Shown one piece after another: positions 16,351 to 26,833 of a stretch of DNA of 64,000 nt. The DNA comes from Novosphingobium sp. SG751A (GTDB lineage: Bacteria > Pseudomonadota > Alphaproteobacteria > Sphingomonadales > Sphingomonadaceae), in NCBI RefSeq assembly GCF_013149295.1, contig NZ_JABGCB010000005.1:124001-188000 (forward strand). Direction: 5' to 3'. The notes beneath the pieces are model-generated. The model saw only the letters and a list, made by a program, of their open reading frames with translations, did not search any database and was not told where the DNA came from. Made by a program: the position numbers and the translations under genes. Position 1 is the stretch's first letter. Every line of letters begins with the position of its first letter.

Positions 16351-17627
16351 GACAGGAACGCAGTTTATCGCGCTGGCTGGGCGTGGAGAGCGGGGCCGGA
16401 AATCGGCAGGCTGTTCGCGTGCGCTGGCTGGCGCATGGGTTGCTGGTGGGGATGGCGGGGCTTTACCTGCTGTCCCGTCATTTTGCGCCGCTCCATCCCG
16501 GCTGGGAATGGGCCAAGGCCTTTTCCGAAGCCGCCATGGTGGGCGCGCTGGCCGACTGGTTTGCGGTGACGGCGCTGTTTCGCCATCCGATGGGGCTGCC
16601 TATCCCCCATACCGCGATCATCCCGGCCAAAAAGGACCAGATTGCCGAGAGCATGGCGGGCTTTCTGCGCGCCAATTTCCTTACGCCTCAGGTGGTGGCG
16701 CGGCGTTTGTCGGGGCTGGATGTGGCGGGGGCTTTGGGTGGTTTTCTGGCCGATCCGGGAGAAAGCGGCGAACCACGCCTGCGTCAGGGGGCGGCGGGCC
16801 TGCTGGGCGATATGCTGCAATCGCTGCCGGGCGAGCAACTGGGCGATATGCTCAAATCCACCGTGCGCGGACAATTGGAGCGGCTCGATCTGGCGCCCTT
16901 GCTGGGACAGTTGCTGGAAGGGGCGATGGCCGATGGCCGCCATCGCGGCGTGATCGAGGCCATGCTGCGCTGGACAGGGATCACGCTGGAGGCCAATGAG
17001 GATCTCTTGCGCAAGATGATCCATGACCGGGCGCATACGCTGCTGCGCTGGACCGGGCTGGACGAGACGCTGGCCAATACGATCCTTGATGGCCTGTATA
17101 AGATGCTGGCCGAATGCATTGTCGATCCGCAGCATCCCTTGCGGACCAAGCTGGAGGATCTGCTGGCGGGGCTTGCCCATGATCTGCGCCACGATCCCGC
17201 GATGCAGGCCAAGGTGGCGCGGATGAAGGCCGAGATATTGGCCAATCGCGCAATGGGGGCGTGGATCGATGGCTTGTGGGAGCGCGCACGCGGCGCGGCC
17301 ATCGAGGCGCTGAGCCATCCGGGCGGGTTGTTGCAGGGGCGGATGGGCGCGGGGCTGGCCGGGTTTGGCGCGGGCTTGCAGACCGATGCGCGGCTGCGCC
17401 ATCAGGTTAACCGATTCGCACGCCGTTCGCTGGCCGGGCTGGCGGTGCGCCATGGGGCGGGCATTGTGAAGCTGGTGTCGGACACGGTGCGCCGGTGGGA
17501 TGCGCGTACCGTTTCGGAACGGATCGAGGGCGCGGTGGGGCGCGACCTGCAATTTATCCGTATCAATGGCACGCTGGTAGGTGGAATCGTCGGATTGCTG
17601 CTTCACTCTATAGAGAAGCTATTATAG
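16347..17627 (+). CDS. DUF445 (YjiN-like) membrane protein
   Basis: A 426-residue protein starting with GTG 16347, which overlaps the RND pump stop. There is a hydrophobic segment near residue 30-45 (GLLVGMAGLYLLS) followed by the family signature EAAMVGALADWFAVTALFRHPMGLPIPHTAIIPAKKDQIAESM. The middle is long, charged and helical, and the last 20 residues are hydrophobic (LVGGIVGLLLHSI), giving a membrane hairpin-like layout with a large soluble domain. The function of DUF445 is not established. Its coupling to an efflux pump is inferred from overlap and may be accidental. Confidence 0.88.
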   Translation: MRQERSLSRWLGVESGAGNRQAVRVRWLAHGLLVGMAGLYLLSRHFAPLHPGWEWAKAFSEAAMVGALADWFAVTALFRHPMGLPIPHTAIIPAKKDQIAESMAGFLRANFLTPQVVARRLSGLDVAGALGGFLADPGESGEPRLRQGAAGLLGDMLQSLPGEQLGDMLKSTVRGQLERLDLAPLLGQLLEGAMADGRHRGVIEAMLRWTGITLEANEDLLRKMIHDRAHTLLRWTGLDETLANTILDGLYKMLAECIVDPQHPLRTKLEDLLAGLAHDLRHDPAMQAKVARMKAEILANRAMGAWIDGLWERARGAAIEALSHPGGLLQGRMGAGLAGFGAGLQTDARLRHQVNRFARRSLAGLAVRHGAGIVKLVSDTVRRWDARTVSERIEGAVGRDLQFIRINGTLVGGIVGLLLHSIEKLL

Positions 17628-17697
17628 GAACGATTTCGCGCCTCGTGCGTTGATGATCGCAATCTGTGATGCGCAGATGAGCGGGATTACAGGCAAT

Positions 17698-18018
17698 ATG
17701 ATTAATTTTGACTTAAAAGATGTGCAGGCTACTGCTCAGGCTATCAATTGCGATTGTATGGGCGCGTGCAAACGAGCCGATGCTGTTCAGTGCCTTTACA
17801 GTAAAACGCTCGATCTGCTCAGCCGCGAGGGTGAAGACTGGCGCGCGCGGGTGGACTTGCTGCGCCCGCTGGCCATGGTGGCGGGGTTTCAGAAAACCCG
17901 CGAAGGGCAGAGCGAATGCGCGGCCTTTGCCGCCCATCTGGCCGCAGGCGATGAGCCCGGCGCGCTGGCGGCCTGTCGTCGCCTGATCGAATTGGACGCC
18001 GAACTTTCGGGCAAATAA
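17698..18018 (+). CDS. small cysteine-containing hypothetical protein
   Basis: A 106-residue protein. I chose ATG 17698 because the sequence after it (INFDLKDVQATAQAINCDC) begins with an amphipathic region; a longer frame from 17650 adds 16 residues. It contains a Cys cluster (CDCMGAC) with further Cys at QCLYS and in ACRRL. The rest is helical and Ala-rich with acidic patches. The first 60 bases are notably A/T-rich relative to the surroundings, which may be a promoter remnant. No signal peptide or known domain. Located alone between the DUF445 gene and the convergent pccA. Function unknown. Confidence 0.5.
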   Translation: MINFDLKDVQATAQAINCDCMGACKRADAVQCLYSKTLDLLSREGEDWRARVDLLRPLAMVAGFQKTREGQSECAAFAAHLAAGDEPGALAACRRLIELDAELSGK

Positions 18019-18078
18019 ACGGCGGCCAATAAACGACGGGAAACCCGGTCAAGGGCTCCCCGCCGCCTCGCCTTAACT

Positions 18079-20091
18079 CTATTCAAGTTCCAGAATTATG
18101 TAATCGACCGGCAGACTCTCGCCAGGCTTGGCGTTGATCTTGCCGATGGTGGCCGATTTTTCCGCGCGCAGGATGTTTTCCATCTTCATCGCCTCGACCA
18201 CGGCCAGCGGCTGGCCCGCCTCGACCTTGTCGCCTTCCTTGACATTCAGCGACACCAGCAGGCCCGGCATCGGACAGATCAGGAATTTCGAGAGATCGGG
18301 CGGGATCATTTCGATCATGTGGTCGGCCAGCGCCGCGACATGGGCGGGCAGGATCTCGACCTTGTGAATCGCGCCGCGCGTGGTCACTTTCAGCCCGGTG
18401 CGCGTCGGCTCGATCTTCAGCCCCAGCACTTCCTCGCCGATTTCGGCCACGATCAGATGGTCGCCGGGCGTATATTCCATCGCCAGATCGACCTCTGTGC
18501 CATTCACGCGCACGCTGTCGGTATCGACGCTGACGGCGAATTTTTCGCCATCCAGCCGCACCGACCATTCCGACGGCGGGGCCAGCACATGGGCCAGTTG
18601 CCCATCGACCTGCCGCGCGCGGTCGGCCCGCGCGGTGGCGATAAAGCCCGAAACGGCAGCGATATGGGCCAGCGTCTGCGTATCGGTGGCCGCGCCGTGG
18701 AAGCCCTCGGGATATTCCTCGGCGATGAAGCCGGTGGTCAGTTCGCCGCTGCGGAAGCGGGGATGCTGCATGATGGCCGAAACGAAGTCGATGTTATGGC
18801 CCAACCCCTCGATTTCGAACTGGTCGAGCGCGGCGATCTGCTTGTCGGCAGCCTCGTCGCGGGTTTCGCCCCAGGTGATCAGCTTGGCGATCATGGGATC
18901 ATAGAACATCGAGACTTCGCCGCCCTCATAGACGCCGTCATCCACGCGCACGCCGTCAATGCCCCGGCGCCCGCCATCATCGCTCCACCCATCGACGGGC
19001 GGGCGATAGCGCGACAGGCGGCCCGTGCTGGGCAGGAAGCCGCGATAGGGGTCTTCGGCATAGACGCGGTTTTCGATCGCCCAGCCGTCGATCTTCACAT
19101 CGTCCTGCGTGATGGTCAGTTTCTCGCCATAGGCCACGCGGATCATCTGTTCGACAAGGTCGATGCCGGTGATCGCTTCGGTGACCGGATGCTCGACCTG
19201 AAGGCGGGTGTTCATTTCGAGGAAGTAGAAGCTCTCGCCGGTCTTGTCCGCGCCCGAAACGATCAGTTCGACCGTGCCCGCGCTGTAATAGCCCACCGCG
19301 CGCGACAGGGCGACGCATTGCTCGCCCATGGCCTTGCGCATGGCGGGCGACACGAAGGGCGAGGGGGCTTCTTCCACCACCTTCTGGTGGCGGCGCTGGA
19401 TCGAGCATTCGCGCTCGTTCAGGTAAAGGATATTGCCGTGCTGATCGCCCAGGATCTGGATCTCGATATGGCGCGGGTCCTGAATGAACTTTTCGATAAA
19501 GACGCGATCATCGCCGAACGAGTTCAGCCCTTCGCGCTTCACGCTTTCAAAGCCCTCGCGCACGTCCCTTTCGGAAAAGGCGAGGCGCATGCCCTTGCCG
19601 CCGCCGCCCGCGCTGGCTTTCATCATCACCGGATAGCCGATATCATTGCTGATCTCGACCGCGTGATCGGTGTCGCGGATTTCGCCGACAAAGCCGGGGA
19701 CGACATTGACGCCCGCCGATTTGGCCAGCTTCTTCGATTCAATCTTGTCGCCCATCGCGGCAATCGCGCCCACGGGCGGGCCGATAAAGGCGATGTTTTC
19801 CTTGGCCAAAGCTTCGGCGAAAGAGGTGCGTTCCGACAGGAAGCCATAGCCGGGATGAACCGCCTCGGCCCCGGTGGCCTTGCAGGCCTCGATGATCTTG
19901 TCGGCAATCAGATAGGACTGCGCGGCGGGCGAGGGGCCGATATGCACGGCTTCATCGGCCATCTGCACGAAAGGCGCGCGGGCGTCGGCGTCGGAATAGA
20001 CCGCCACCGTGGCAATGCCCATCCGGCGCGCGGTCTTGATGACGCGACAGGCGATTTCGCCGCGATTGGCGATGAGGATTTTCTTGAACAT
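18079..20091 (-). CDS. pccA: propionyl-CoA carboxylase biotin-carboxylase (alpha) subunit
   Basis: A 670-residue biotin-dependent carboxylase. ATG 20091 gives the canonical start MFKKILIANRGEIACRVI. Domains in order: biotin carboxylase N-lobe (1-120), ATP-grasp with KASAGGGGKGMR (about 155-170) and the HVEHPVTE-type segment LQVEHPVTEAITG, biotin carboxylase C-lobe, a linker domain, and a C-terminal biotinyl domain with EAMKMEN where Lys636 would carry biotin. It carboxylates biotin with bicarbonate and ATP; PccB transfers the carboxyl to propionyl-CoA. Neighbouring pccB, epimerase and mutase identify propionyl-CoA as the likely substrate rather than methylcrotonyl- or acetyl-CoA. It is the last gene of this operon, five bases after the mutase stop. 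Confidence 0.93.
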   Translation of the reverse strand: MFKKILIANRGEIACRVIKTARRMGIATVAVYSDADARAPFVQMADEAVHIGPSPAAQSYLIADKIIEACKATGAEAVHPGYGFLSERTSFAEALAKENIAFIGPPVGAIAAMGDKIESKKLAKSAGVNVVPGFVGEIRDTDHAVEISNDIGYPVMMKASAGGGGKGMRLAFSERDVREGFESVKREGLNSFGDDRVFIEKFIQDPRHIEIQILGDQHGNILYLNERECSIQRRHQKVVEEAPSPFVSPAMRKAMGEQCVALSRAVGYYSAGTVELIVSGADKTGESFYFLEMNTRLQVEHPVTEAITGIDLVEQMIRVAYGEKLTITQDDVKIDGWAIENRVYAEDPYRGFLPSTGRLSRYRPPVDGWSDDGGRRGIDGVRVDDGVYEGGEVSMFYDPMIAKLITWGETRDEAADKQIAALDQFEIEGLGHNIDFVSAIMQHPRFRSGELTTGFIAEEYPEGFHGAATDTQTLAHIAAVSGFIATARADRARQVDGQLAHVLAPPSEWSVRLDGEKFAVSVDTDSVRVNGTEVDLAMEYTPGDHLIVAEIGEEVLGLKIEPTRTGLKVTTRGAIHKVEILPAHVAALADHMIEMIPPDLSKFLICPMPGLLVSLNVKEGDKVEAGQPLAVVEAMKMENILRAEKSATIGKINAKPGESLPVDYIILELE

Positions 20092-20096
20092 CGGCT

Positions 20097-22221
<2,125 letters not shown>

Positions 22222-22235
<14 letters not shown>

Positions 22236-22671
22236 GGGGCGTCTCCATGATTTCGGTGAGCTGCCCCAGCATGTCCTTGGGGTGCAGGAAGAAGATCGGC
22301 GTGCCATGCGCGCCGATGCGCGTGGGGCCTAGGATGCGCTTGCCTTGGGCGGTGAACCATGCGCGCGCGGCTTCGATATCCTCGACCTCGTAACAGAGGT
22401 GGTGCTGGCCGCCTGCGTGGTTCTTGGCGATGAAGCCGGCGATGGGACTGCTCTCGCCCAGCGGTTCGATCAGCTCGATCTGCGTGCCGCCATCGCTGCC
22501 AAGCGCGCCCGATTGCTGGGGGGTGTTGACGAAAGCGACCTTCACGCCCTGTTCGGGCATGTCGAAAGGCTCGGTGATGAGGGTGGCCCCCATCACATCG
22601 CGGTAATAGGCAATGGCATCGGCCATGGATGGCACGGCCACGCCGACGTGGTTCAAACGTCCGAGTTTCAT
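22222..22671 (-). CDS. mce: methylmalonyl-CoA epimerase
   Basis: A 149-residue protein of the vicinal-oxygen-chelate fold. It interconverts (S)- and (R)-methylmalonyl-CoA, so that the carboxylase product can be used by the mutase. The start [16 protein letters not shown] holds the first metal His in LNHVG, and further metal ligands are in [10 protein letters not shown] and the segment [13 protein letters not shown] 22671 has GAGGA eight bases upstream. It sits between pccB and the mutase gene and overlaps the mutase start by 14 bases. Length and motifs are typical of bacterial epimerases. Cytoplasmic. Confidence 0.95.
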
Positions 22672-22685
22672 GGCATCCTCCCCGC

Positions 22686-24212
22686 TTAGAGCGGAATATT
22701 GTCGTGCTTCTTCCAAGGGTTCTCCAGCGCCTTGTTGCGCAATTTGCGCAGGCCCAGCGCGATCCGCCGCCGCGTCGAATGCGGGTGGATCACCTCGTCG
22801 ATGAAGCCCTTGCTGGCCGCCACAAACGGGTTGGCGAAGCGGTCTTCATATTCCTTGACCTTTTCCGCCTGCGCCTCGGCGGGCAGGCCGCGGAAGATGA
22901 TCTCCACCGCGCCCTTGGCGCCCATCACCGCGATTTCGGCGGTGGGCCATGCGTAATTCAGATCGCCGCGCAGATGCTTGGAGGCCATCACGTCATAGGC
23001 GCCGCCATAGGCCTTGCGGGTGATGATGGTGATCTTGGGCACGGTCGCCTCGGCATAGGCGAAGAGCAGCTTGGCGCCGTGCTTGATGATGCCATTATGC
23101 TCTTGCGCAGTGCCGGGCAGGAAGCCGGGAACATCGACAAAGGTCAGGATCGGGATGTTGAACGCGTCACAGAAGCGTACGAAACGCGCCGCCTTCTTCG
23201 ACGAATTGATGTCCAGCACGCCCGCCAGCACCAAAGGCTGATTGGCGACGACACCCACGGTCTTGCCCTCGATCCGGCCAAAGCCGCAGATGATATTACC
23301 CGCATGGCCGGGCTGGATTTCAAAGAAATCACCCTCGTCCAGCGTCTTGCGGATCACTTCCTTCATATCATAAGGCTGGGTTGCGCTGGCCGGGATCACC
23401 GTGTCGAGGCTGTCCTCGATGCGGTCCCACGGGTCGGCATTGGGGCGCTCGGGCACTTCTTCCTTGTTCGACAGGGGCAGGAAGTCGAAGAATTCGCGCG
23501 CCGTCAGCAGCGCCTCGATGTCATTCTCCAGCGCCAGATCGGCCACGCTGGTCTTGGTGCTGTGCGTGATCGCGCCACCCAACTCCTCTTGCGTCACCAC
23601 CTCATTCGTCACGGTTTTGACCACATCGGGGCCGGTGACGAACATGTAAGAGCTGTCCTTCACCATGAAGATGAAGTCGGTCATGGCGGGGCTGTACACC
23701 GCGCCGCCGGCGCAAGGCCCCATAATGAGGCTGAGCTGGGGCACCACGCCCGAGGCCAGCACATTGCGCTGGAAAATCTCGGCATAGCCGCCCAGCGAGG
23801 CCACGCCTTCCTGAATGCGCGCGCCGCCCGAATCGTTAAGGCCGATGACCGGGGCGCCGACCTTCATGGCCATATCCATGATCTTGCAGATCTTCATCGC
23901 GTGGCGTTCGGAAACCGCCCCGCCAAACACGGTGAAATCCTGTGAAAACACGAAAACGAGGCGGCCGTTGATCGTGCCGGACCCCGTGACCACGCCGTCG
24001 CCGGGGATCGTATTGTCGGGCATGCCGAAATCGACGCAATTATGTTCGACATACATGTCGACTTCTTCAAAGCTGCCCTCGTCGAGCAGAACCTTGAGGC
24101 GTTCGCGTGCGGTCAGCTTGCCCTTGGCATGCTGGGCATCGATCCGCTTCTGGCCGCCGCCCATCCGGGCCGCCGCCCGCCGCCGCTCCATCTCTGCCAC
24201 ATTCGCGCTCAT
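22686..24212 (-). CDS. pccB: propionyl-CoA carboxylase carboxyltransferase (beta) subunit
   Basis: A 508-residue carboxyltransferase. ATG 24212 ([20 protein letters not shown]) has GAGG seven bases upstream; the frame open further to the right is antisense to the divergent regulator and is not part of the gene. Motifs of the crotonase-like halves are [13 protein letters not shown] and [18 protein letters not shown] in the N half, and [17 protein letters not shown] and [18 protein letters not shown] in the C half. With PccA it forms the dodecameric enzyme making methylmalonyl-CoA. It heads the pcc-mce-mcm operon, transcribed away from the short-chain-acyl-CoA regulator; the boxes at 24223-24311 lie in its promoter. 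Confidence 0.95.
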   Translation of the reverse strand: MSANVAEMERRRAAARMGGGQKRIDAQHAKGKLTARERLKVLLDEGSFEEVDMYVEHNCVDFGMPDNTIPGDGVVTGSGTINGRLVFVFSQDFTVFGGAVSERHAMKICKIMDMAMKVGAPVIGLNDSGGARIQEGVASLGGYAEIFQRNVLASGVVPQLSLIMGPCAGGAVYSPAMTDFIFMVKDSSYMFVTGPDVVKTVTNEVVTQEELGGAITHSTKTSVADLALENDIEALLTAREFFDFLPLSNKEEVPERPNADPWDRIEDSLDTVIPASATQPYDMKEVIRKTLDEGDFFEIQPGHAGNIICGFGRIEGKTVGVVANQPLVLAGVLDINSSKKAARFVRFCDAFNIPILTFVDVPGFLPGTAQEHNGIIKHGAKLLFAYAEATVPKITIITRKAYGGAYDVMASKHLRGDLNYAWPTAEIAVMGAKGAVEIIFRGLPAEAQAEKVKEYEDRFANPFVAASKGFIDEVIHPHSTRRRIALGLRKLRNKALENPWKKHDNIPL

Positions 24213-24222
24213 CGGCCATCCT

Positions 24223-24311
24223 CTTGCAAAACCACTTAACGCGCGGGATGGGCCATTCAGCTTGACCCGTCCACAGTAATGTTGCAAATTTGCAAAGGAA
24301 GAATTTGCAAA
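24223..24311. promoter_or_regulatory. operator region with TTTGCAAA-type boxes between pccB and its regulator
   Basis: Two perfect TTTGCAAA boxes stand at 24289-24296 and 24304-24311, and 7-of-8 matches at 24281-24288 (GTTGCAAA) and 24223-24230 (CTTGCAAA). The 24281 and 24289 boxes are directly adjacent. TTTGCAAA is, as I recall, the motif described for the ScfR/RamB regulator group (PccR of Rhodobacter, RamB of Corynebacterium). A possible regulator-gene promoter TTGACC (24262) with a weak -10 17 bases on overlaps the boxes. The divergent layout fits control of both genes. Confidence 0.6.
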
Positions 24312-24329
24312 AATTAGCGAGAGGACGAC

Positions 24330-25730
24330 ATGAAAAGGCGGCTCTATGCAGGGCGATTCCTTAAAGCCCTGCGCGAGGATCATGGCCTGAAACAGGGCGC
24401 GCTGGCGCAAAGGCTGGGGATCAGCACGCCCTATCTCTCGCAATTGGAAAATGACACGCGGCCCATGACGCTGGCGCTGGCCGAAAGGGTGCGCGAGATC
24501 TTCCCGGTGGATTGGGCCGACATGGCCGAAACCCCGGTCGAGCCCATCGTCACCGAATTGCTGGAAGCCGCCGCCGATCCTTTGCTGCGCGATCTGCCCG
24601 CCGATCAGATCGAGCGCGTGGCCGACCAGTTCCCCCAATTTGCCGAGCAATTTGCCCATCTCTACCGCCTCCACAAACGCGATTCCGCCCGTCTGGCCGC
24701 GATGGACGAGGCGCTGGGGGCCGACAGCGTTTCGGGCGGGCGCCTGCCGTGGGAGGAGGTGCGCGACTGGTTCCATCTGGCCGACAATTACGTCCATCTG
24801 ATCGATTCCAGCGCCGAGGCCATGGCGGGCGCCCTCTCGCGCCATCTGCCCACGCCCGATACCGCGCAATTGACCGCATGGTTCGACCGGCAGGGCATCA
24901 CGCTGCGCCATCTGCCCGGTGCGCCGATCCGCCATTATGACCAATCCCGCCGCGAATTGACGCTGAATGCGGGCCAGCCCCATGAGAGCCTGCGCTTTCA
25001 ACTGGCCTATCAGCTATGCGCCATCGCGCTGGCGCAGGAGATTGCCGAGACGGTGGAAAAGGGCGGCATGCGCACCCAGACCGCGCGGAATCTGCTCTCG
25101 GTGGGGCTGACCAATTATGCCGCAGGGGCGCTGCTGATGCCCTATCGCCCGTTTCGCGATGCGGCGCGGCGGCTGCGCCATGACATCGACGGCTTGCGCC
25201 AGATCTTCGGCACCAGTTTCGAACAGACCTGCCACCGCCTGTCCAACCTGCAACGCCCGCACCAGCGCGGCGTGCCGATCGCCTTTTGCCGCATCGACAT
25301 GGCGGGCAATATCACCAAGCGCCACGCGGCCAACGGGTTGCAATTCGCGCGTTTCGGCGGGGCCTGCCCGCTGTGGATCGCGCATGAGGCGGTGGCTATT
25401 CCCGACCGCATCCATCTGCAAGTGGCCGAGATGCCCGAGGGGCGGCGTTTTGTGTTCCTCGCCAAGGGGCTGGTCAAACCCTCGGACGCCTATTTCCGCC
25501 CGCCGCGCCGCTATGCGGTGGTGCTGGGGTGTGAAGTCACGCTGGCCAGCGAGTTCATCTATGCCGACACGCTCAATCTGGAATGCGAGGAGGCCGTGGC
25601 GCGGATCGGCATTTCCTGCCGCATCTGCTCGCGCCACGATTGCCATCAGCGCGCCTATCCGCCCAATGACAAGGCTATCGACATCACCACCAACCAGCGC
25701 GGCTTCATCCCCTATCGCATTCTGGATTAG
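24330..25730 (+). CDS. short-chain fatty acyl-CoA regulator (ScfR/PccR-type, XRE family)
   Basis: A 466-residue regulator. Residues about 8-65 form an XRE-type helix-turn-helix ([20 protein letters not shown], then [14 protein letters not shown]). An IrrE/ImmA-like domain lies between about 200 and 290, with no clear zinc-protease HExxH motif. The C-terminal part is the DUF2083-type domain with Cys pairs in [18 protein letters not shown]. This architecture matches the ScfR family, in which PccR of Rhodobacter sphaeroides controls propionyl-CoA carboxylase and RamB controls acetate genes. It is divergent from the pcc operon with its boxes between, so its target is very probably that operon; the effector would be propionyl-CoA or a related acyl-CoA. 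Confidence 0.9.
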   Translation: MKRRLYAGRFLKALREDHGLKQGALAQRLGISTPYLSQLENDTRPMTLALAERVREIFPVDWADMAETPVEPIVTELLEAAADPLLRDLPADQIERVADQFPQFAEQFAHLYRLHKRDSARLAAMDEALGADSVSGGRLPWEEVRDWFHLADNYVHLIDSSAEAMAGALSRHLPTPDTAQLTAWFDRQGITLRHLPGAPIRHYDQSRRELTLNAGQPHESLRFQLAYQLCAIALAQEIAETVEKGGMRTQTARNLLSVGLTNYAAGALLMPYRPFRDAARRLRHDIDGLRQIFGTSFEQTCHRLSNLQRPHQRGVPIAFCRIDMAGNITKRHAANGLQFARFGGACPLWIAHEAVAIPDRIHLQVAEMPEGRRFVFLAKGLVKPSDAYFRPPRRYAVVLGCEVTLASEFIYADTLNLECEEAVARIGISCRICSRHDCHQRAYPPNDKAIDITTNQRGFIPYRILD

Positions 25731-26335
25731 TATGCGGCGGTAAAGCGCGCGCGCGGGTGGTTATGGGCTTCCAGTTCATCGACCATGGCGATGGCATAGT
25801 CGGCAAAGCTGATCTTGCTCTCGCCCGCCGCGTCCACGACCAGATCGTCCTTGCCGCCGCGATAGGTGCCAAGGCGCGGCCCTTCGAAAATGAAGGCGGC
25901 GGGGGAGAAGAAGGTCCAGTCAATGTCGGCCACGCCGCGCAGGTCGTCAAGGAAGGTAATGCCCCCCATCGCCGCGCCCTTCCACGCTTCGGGGAAATCC
26001 GGCCCGTCGATCAAACGCTCGCCCGAGGGCAGCTTGAGGCTGGCCGCGCCGCCCGTGATCAGCAAACGGCCCACGCCCGCCTGACGCAGGGCGGAAAGCA
26101 GCGTTTCGGCCGACACATCGAAATGCAGCGCGCTGATGACGGCATCGACGCCTGCGATCAGGCCCGCCAGCACGGCCGGGTCCGAGGCATCGCCCTGCAC
26201 CGCGCTCACGCCATCGGCGGCGGGAATGGCTTCGGGCTTGCGGGCGATGGCCACCACCTGATGCCCGCGCCCGGCCAGTTCCTTGGTGATTTCCGATCCT
26301 GCGCGGCCACTGGCGCCCAACACTGCAACTTTCAT
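25727..26335 (-). CDS. NAD(P)H-binding oxidoreductase (atypical SDR)
   Basis: A 202-residue protein beginning MKVAVLGASGRAGSEITKEL, the glycine-rich nucleotide motif GxSGxxG of the atypical short-chain dehydrogenases (YwnB/NmrA-like). ATG 26335 has AGGAG eight bases upstream; an upstream TTG at 26365 is less likely. Later segments (VDAVISALHFD, LLITGGAASLKLPSG, WTFFSPAAFIFEG) are typical of this group. It lacks a full YxxxK catalytic pair. Redox substrate is unknown. Its start is 60 bases from the divergent HxlR regulator, which probably controls it, a frequent pairing for stress-response oxidoreductases. It ends four bases before the stop codon of the upstream regulator gene. Confidence 0.85.
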   Translation of the reverse strand: MKVAVLGASGRAGSEITKELAGRGHQVVAIARKPEAIPAADGVSAVQGDASDPAVLAGLIAGVDAVISALHFDVSAETLLSALRQAGVGRLLITGGAASLKLPSGERLIDGPDFPEAWKGAAMGGITFLDDLRGVADIDWTFFSPAAFIFEGPRLGTYRGGKDDLVVDAAGESKISFADYAIAMVDELEAHNHPRARFTAAY

Positions 26336-26353
26336 TTTCAACGCTCCTGCTTG

Positions 26354-26376
26354 CTTGGTTTCCAATGGTGACCAAG
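26354..26376. promoter_or_regulatory. inverted repeat between the oxidoreductase and HxlR genes
   Basis: CTTGGT (26354-26359) and ACCAAG (26371-26376) form a 6-base inverted repeat with an 11-base spacer in the 60-base divergent gap. It is a candidate HxlR operator. Confidence 0.4.
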
Positions 26377-26395
26377 TGTGCTATGGAAACGCATC

Positions 26396-26833
26396 ATGCA
26401 AGACGGCACTTTTCTTTCACCAGCTTACCTCGACGTAACCACCCTTGATGGGGCGCCGGGGGCGACCGGCAGGCGCGGCGATGTTTTCGCGCGCAATTGC
26501 CCCACGCGCCAATTGCTCGACCGGGTGGGAGATAAATGGAGCATTCTCCTGCTCGGCATGTTGGGCGAGGGCGAGATGCGGTTCAGCGCGCTCAAACGCC
26601 GGGTTGATGGCATTTCGCAAAAGATGCTGGCTCAGACCTTGCGCACGCTGGAGCGCGACGGGCTGATCACCCGCCATGTCGAACCCACTGTGCCGGTCAG
26701 CGTGACCTATGCGATCACCCCGCTGGGGCGCGAATTGCTGGGGGCGCTGCAATGGCTGATCGATTGGGCCGAAACGCGGATGGGCGCGGTGGCGCAGGCG
26801 CAGGTCGCCTATGATCTGCGGATGGCCGATTAG
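26396..26833 (+). CDS. HxlR family winged-helix transcriptional regulator
   Basis: A 145-residue regulator starting at ATG 26396. The family signature begins with a conserved Cys in RNCPTRQLLDRVGDKWSILLL and continues with the winged helix FSALKRRVDGISQKMLAQTLRTLERDGLITR and TYAITPLGRELL. HxlR-type proteins often sense oxidants or electrophiles through that Cys (as in YodB and HypR), here Cys36 or nearby. It is divergent from an NAD(P)-binding oxidoreductase gene and likely represses it. Its stop codon overlaps the convergent GGDEF gene by four bases. Cytoplasmic DNA-binding dimer. Confidence 0.9.
   Translation: MQDGTFLSPAYLDVTTLDGAPGATGRRGDVFARNCPTRQLLDRVGDKWSILLLGMLGEGEMRFSALKRRVDGISQKMLAQTLRTLERDGLITRHVEPTVPVSVTYAITPLGRELLGALQWLIDWAETRMGAVAQAQVAYDLRMAD

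Noticed and set aside
24213..25001. N-terminal extension of the pccB frame to the right
   Set aside because: The extension is antisense to the divergent regulator; MSANVAEM at 24212 has a good ribosome site and matches the usual PccB N-terminus.
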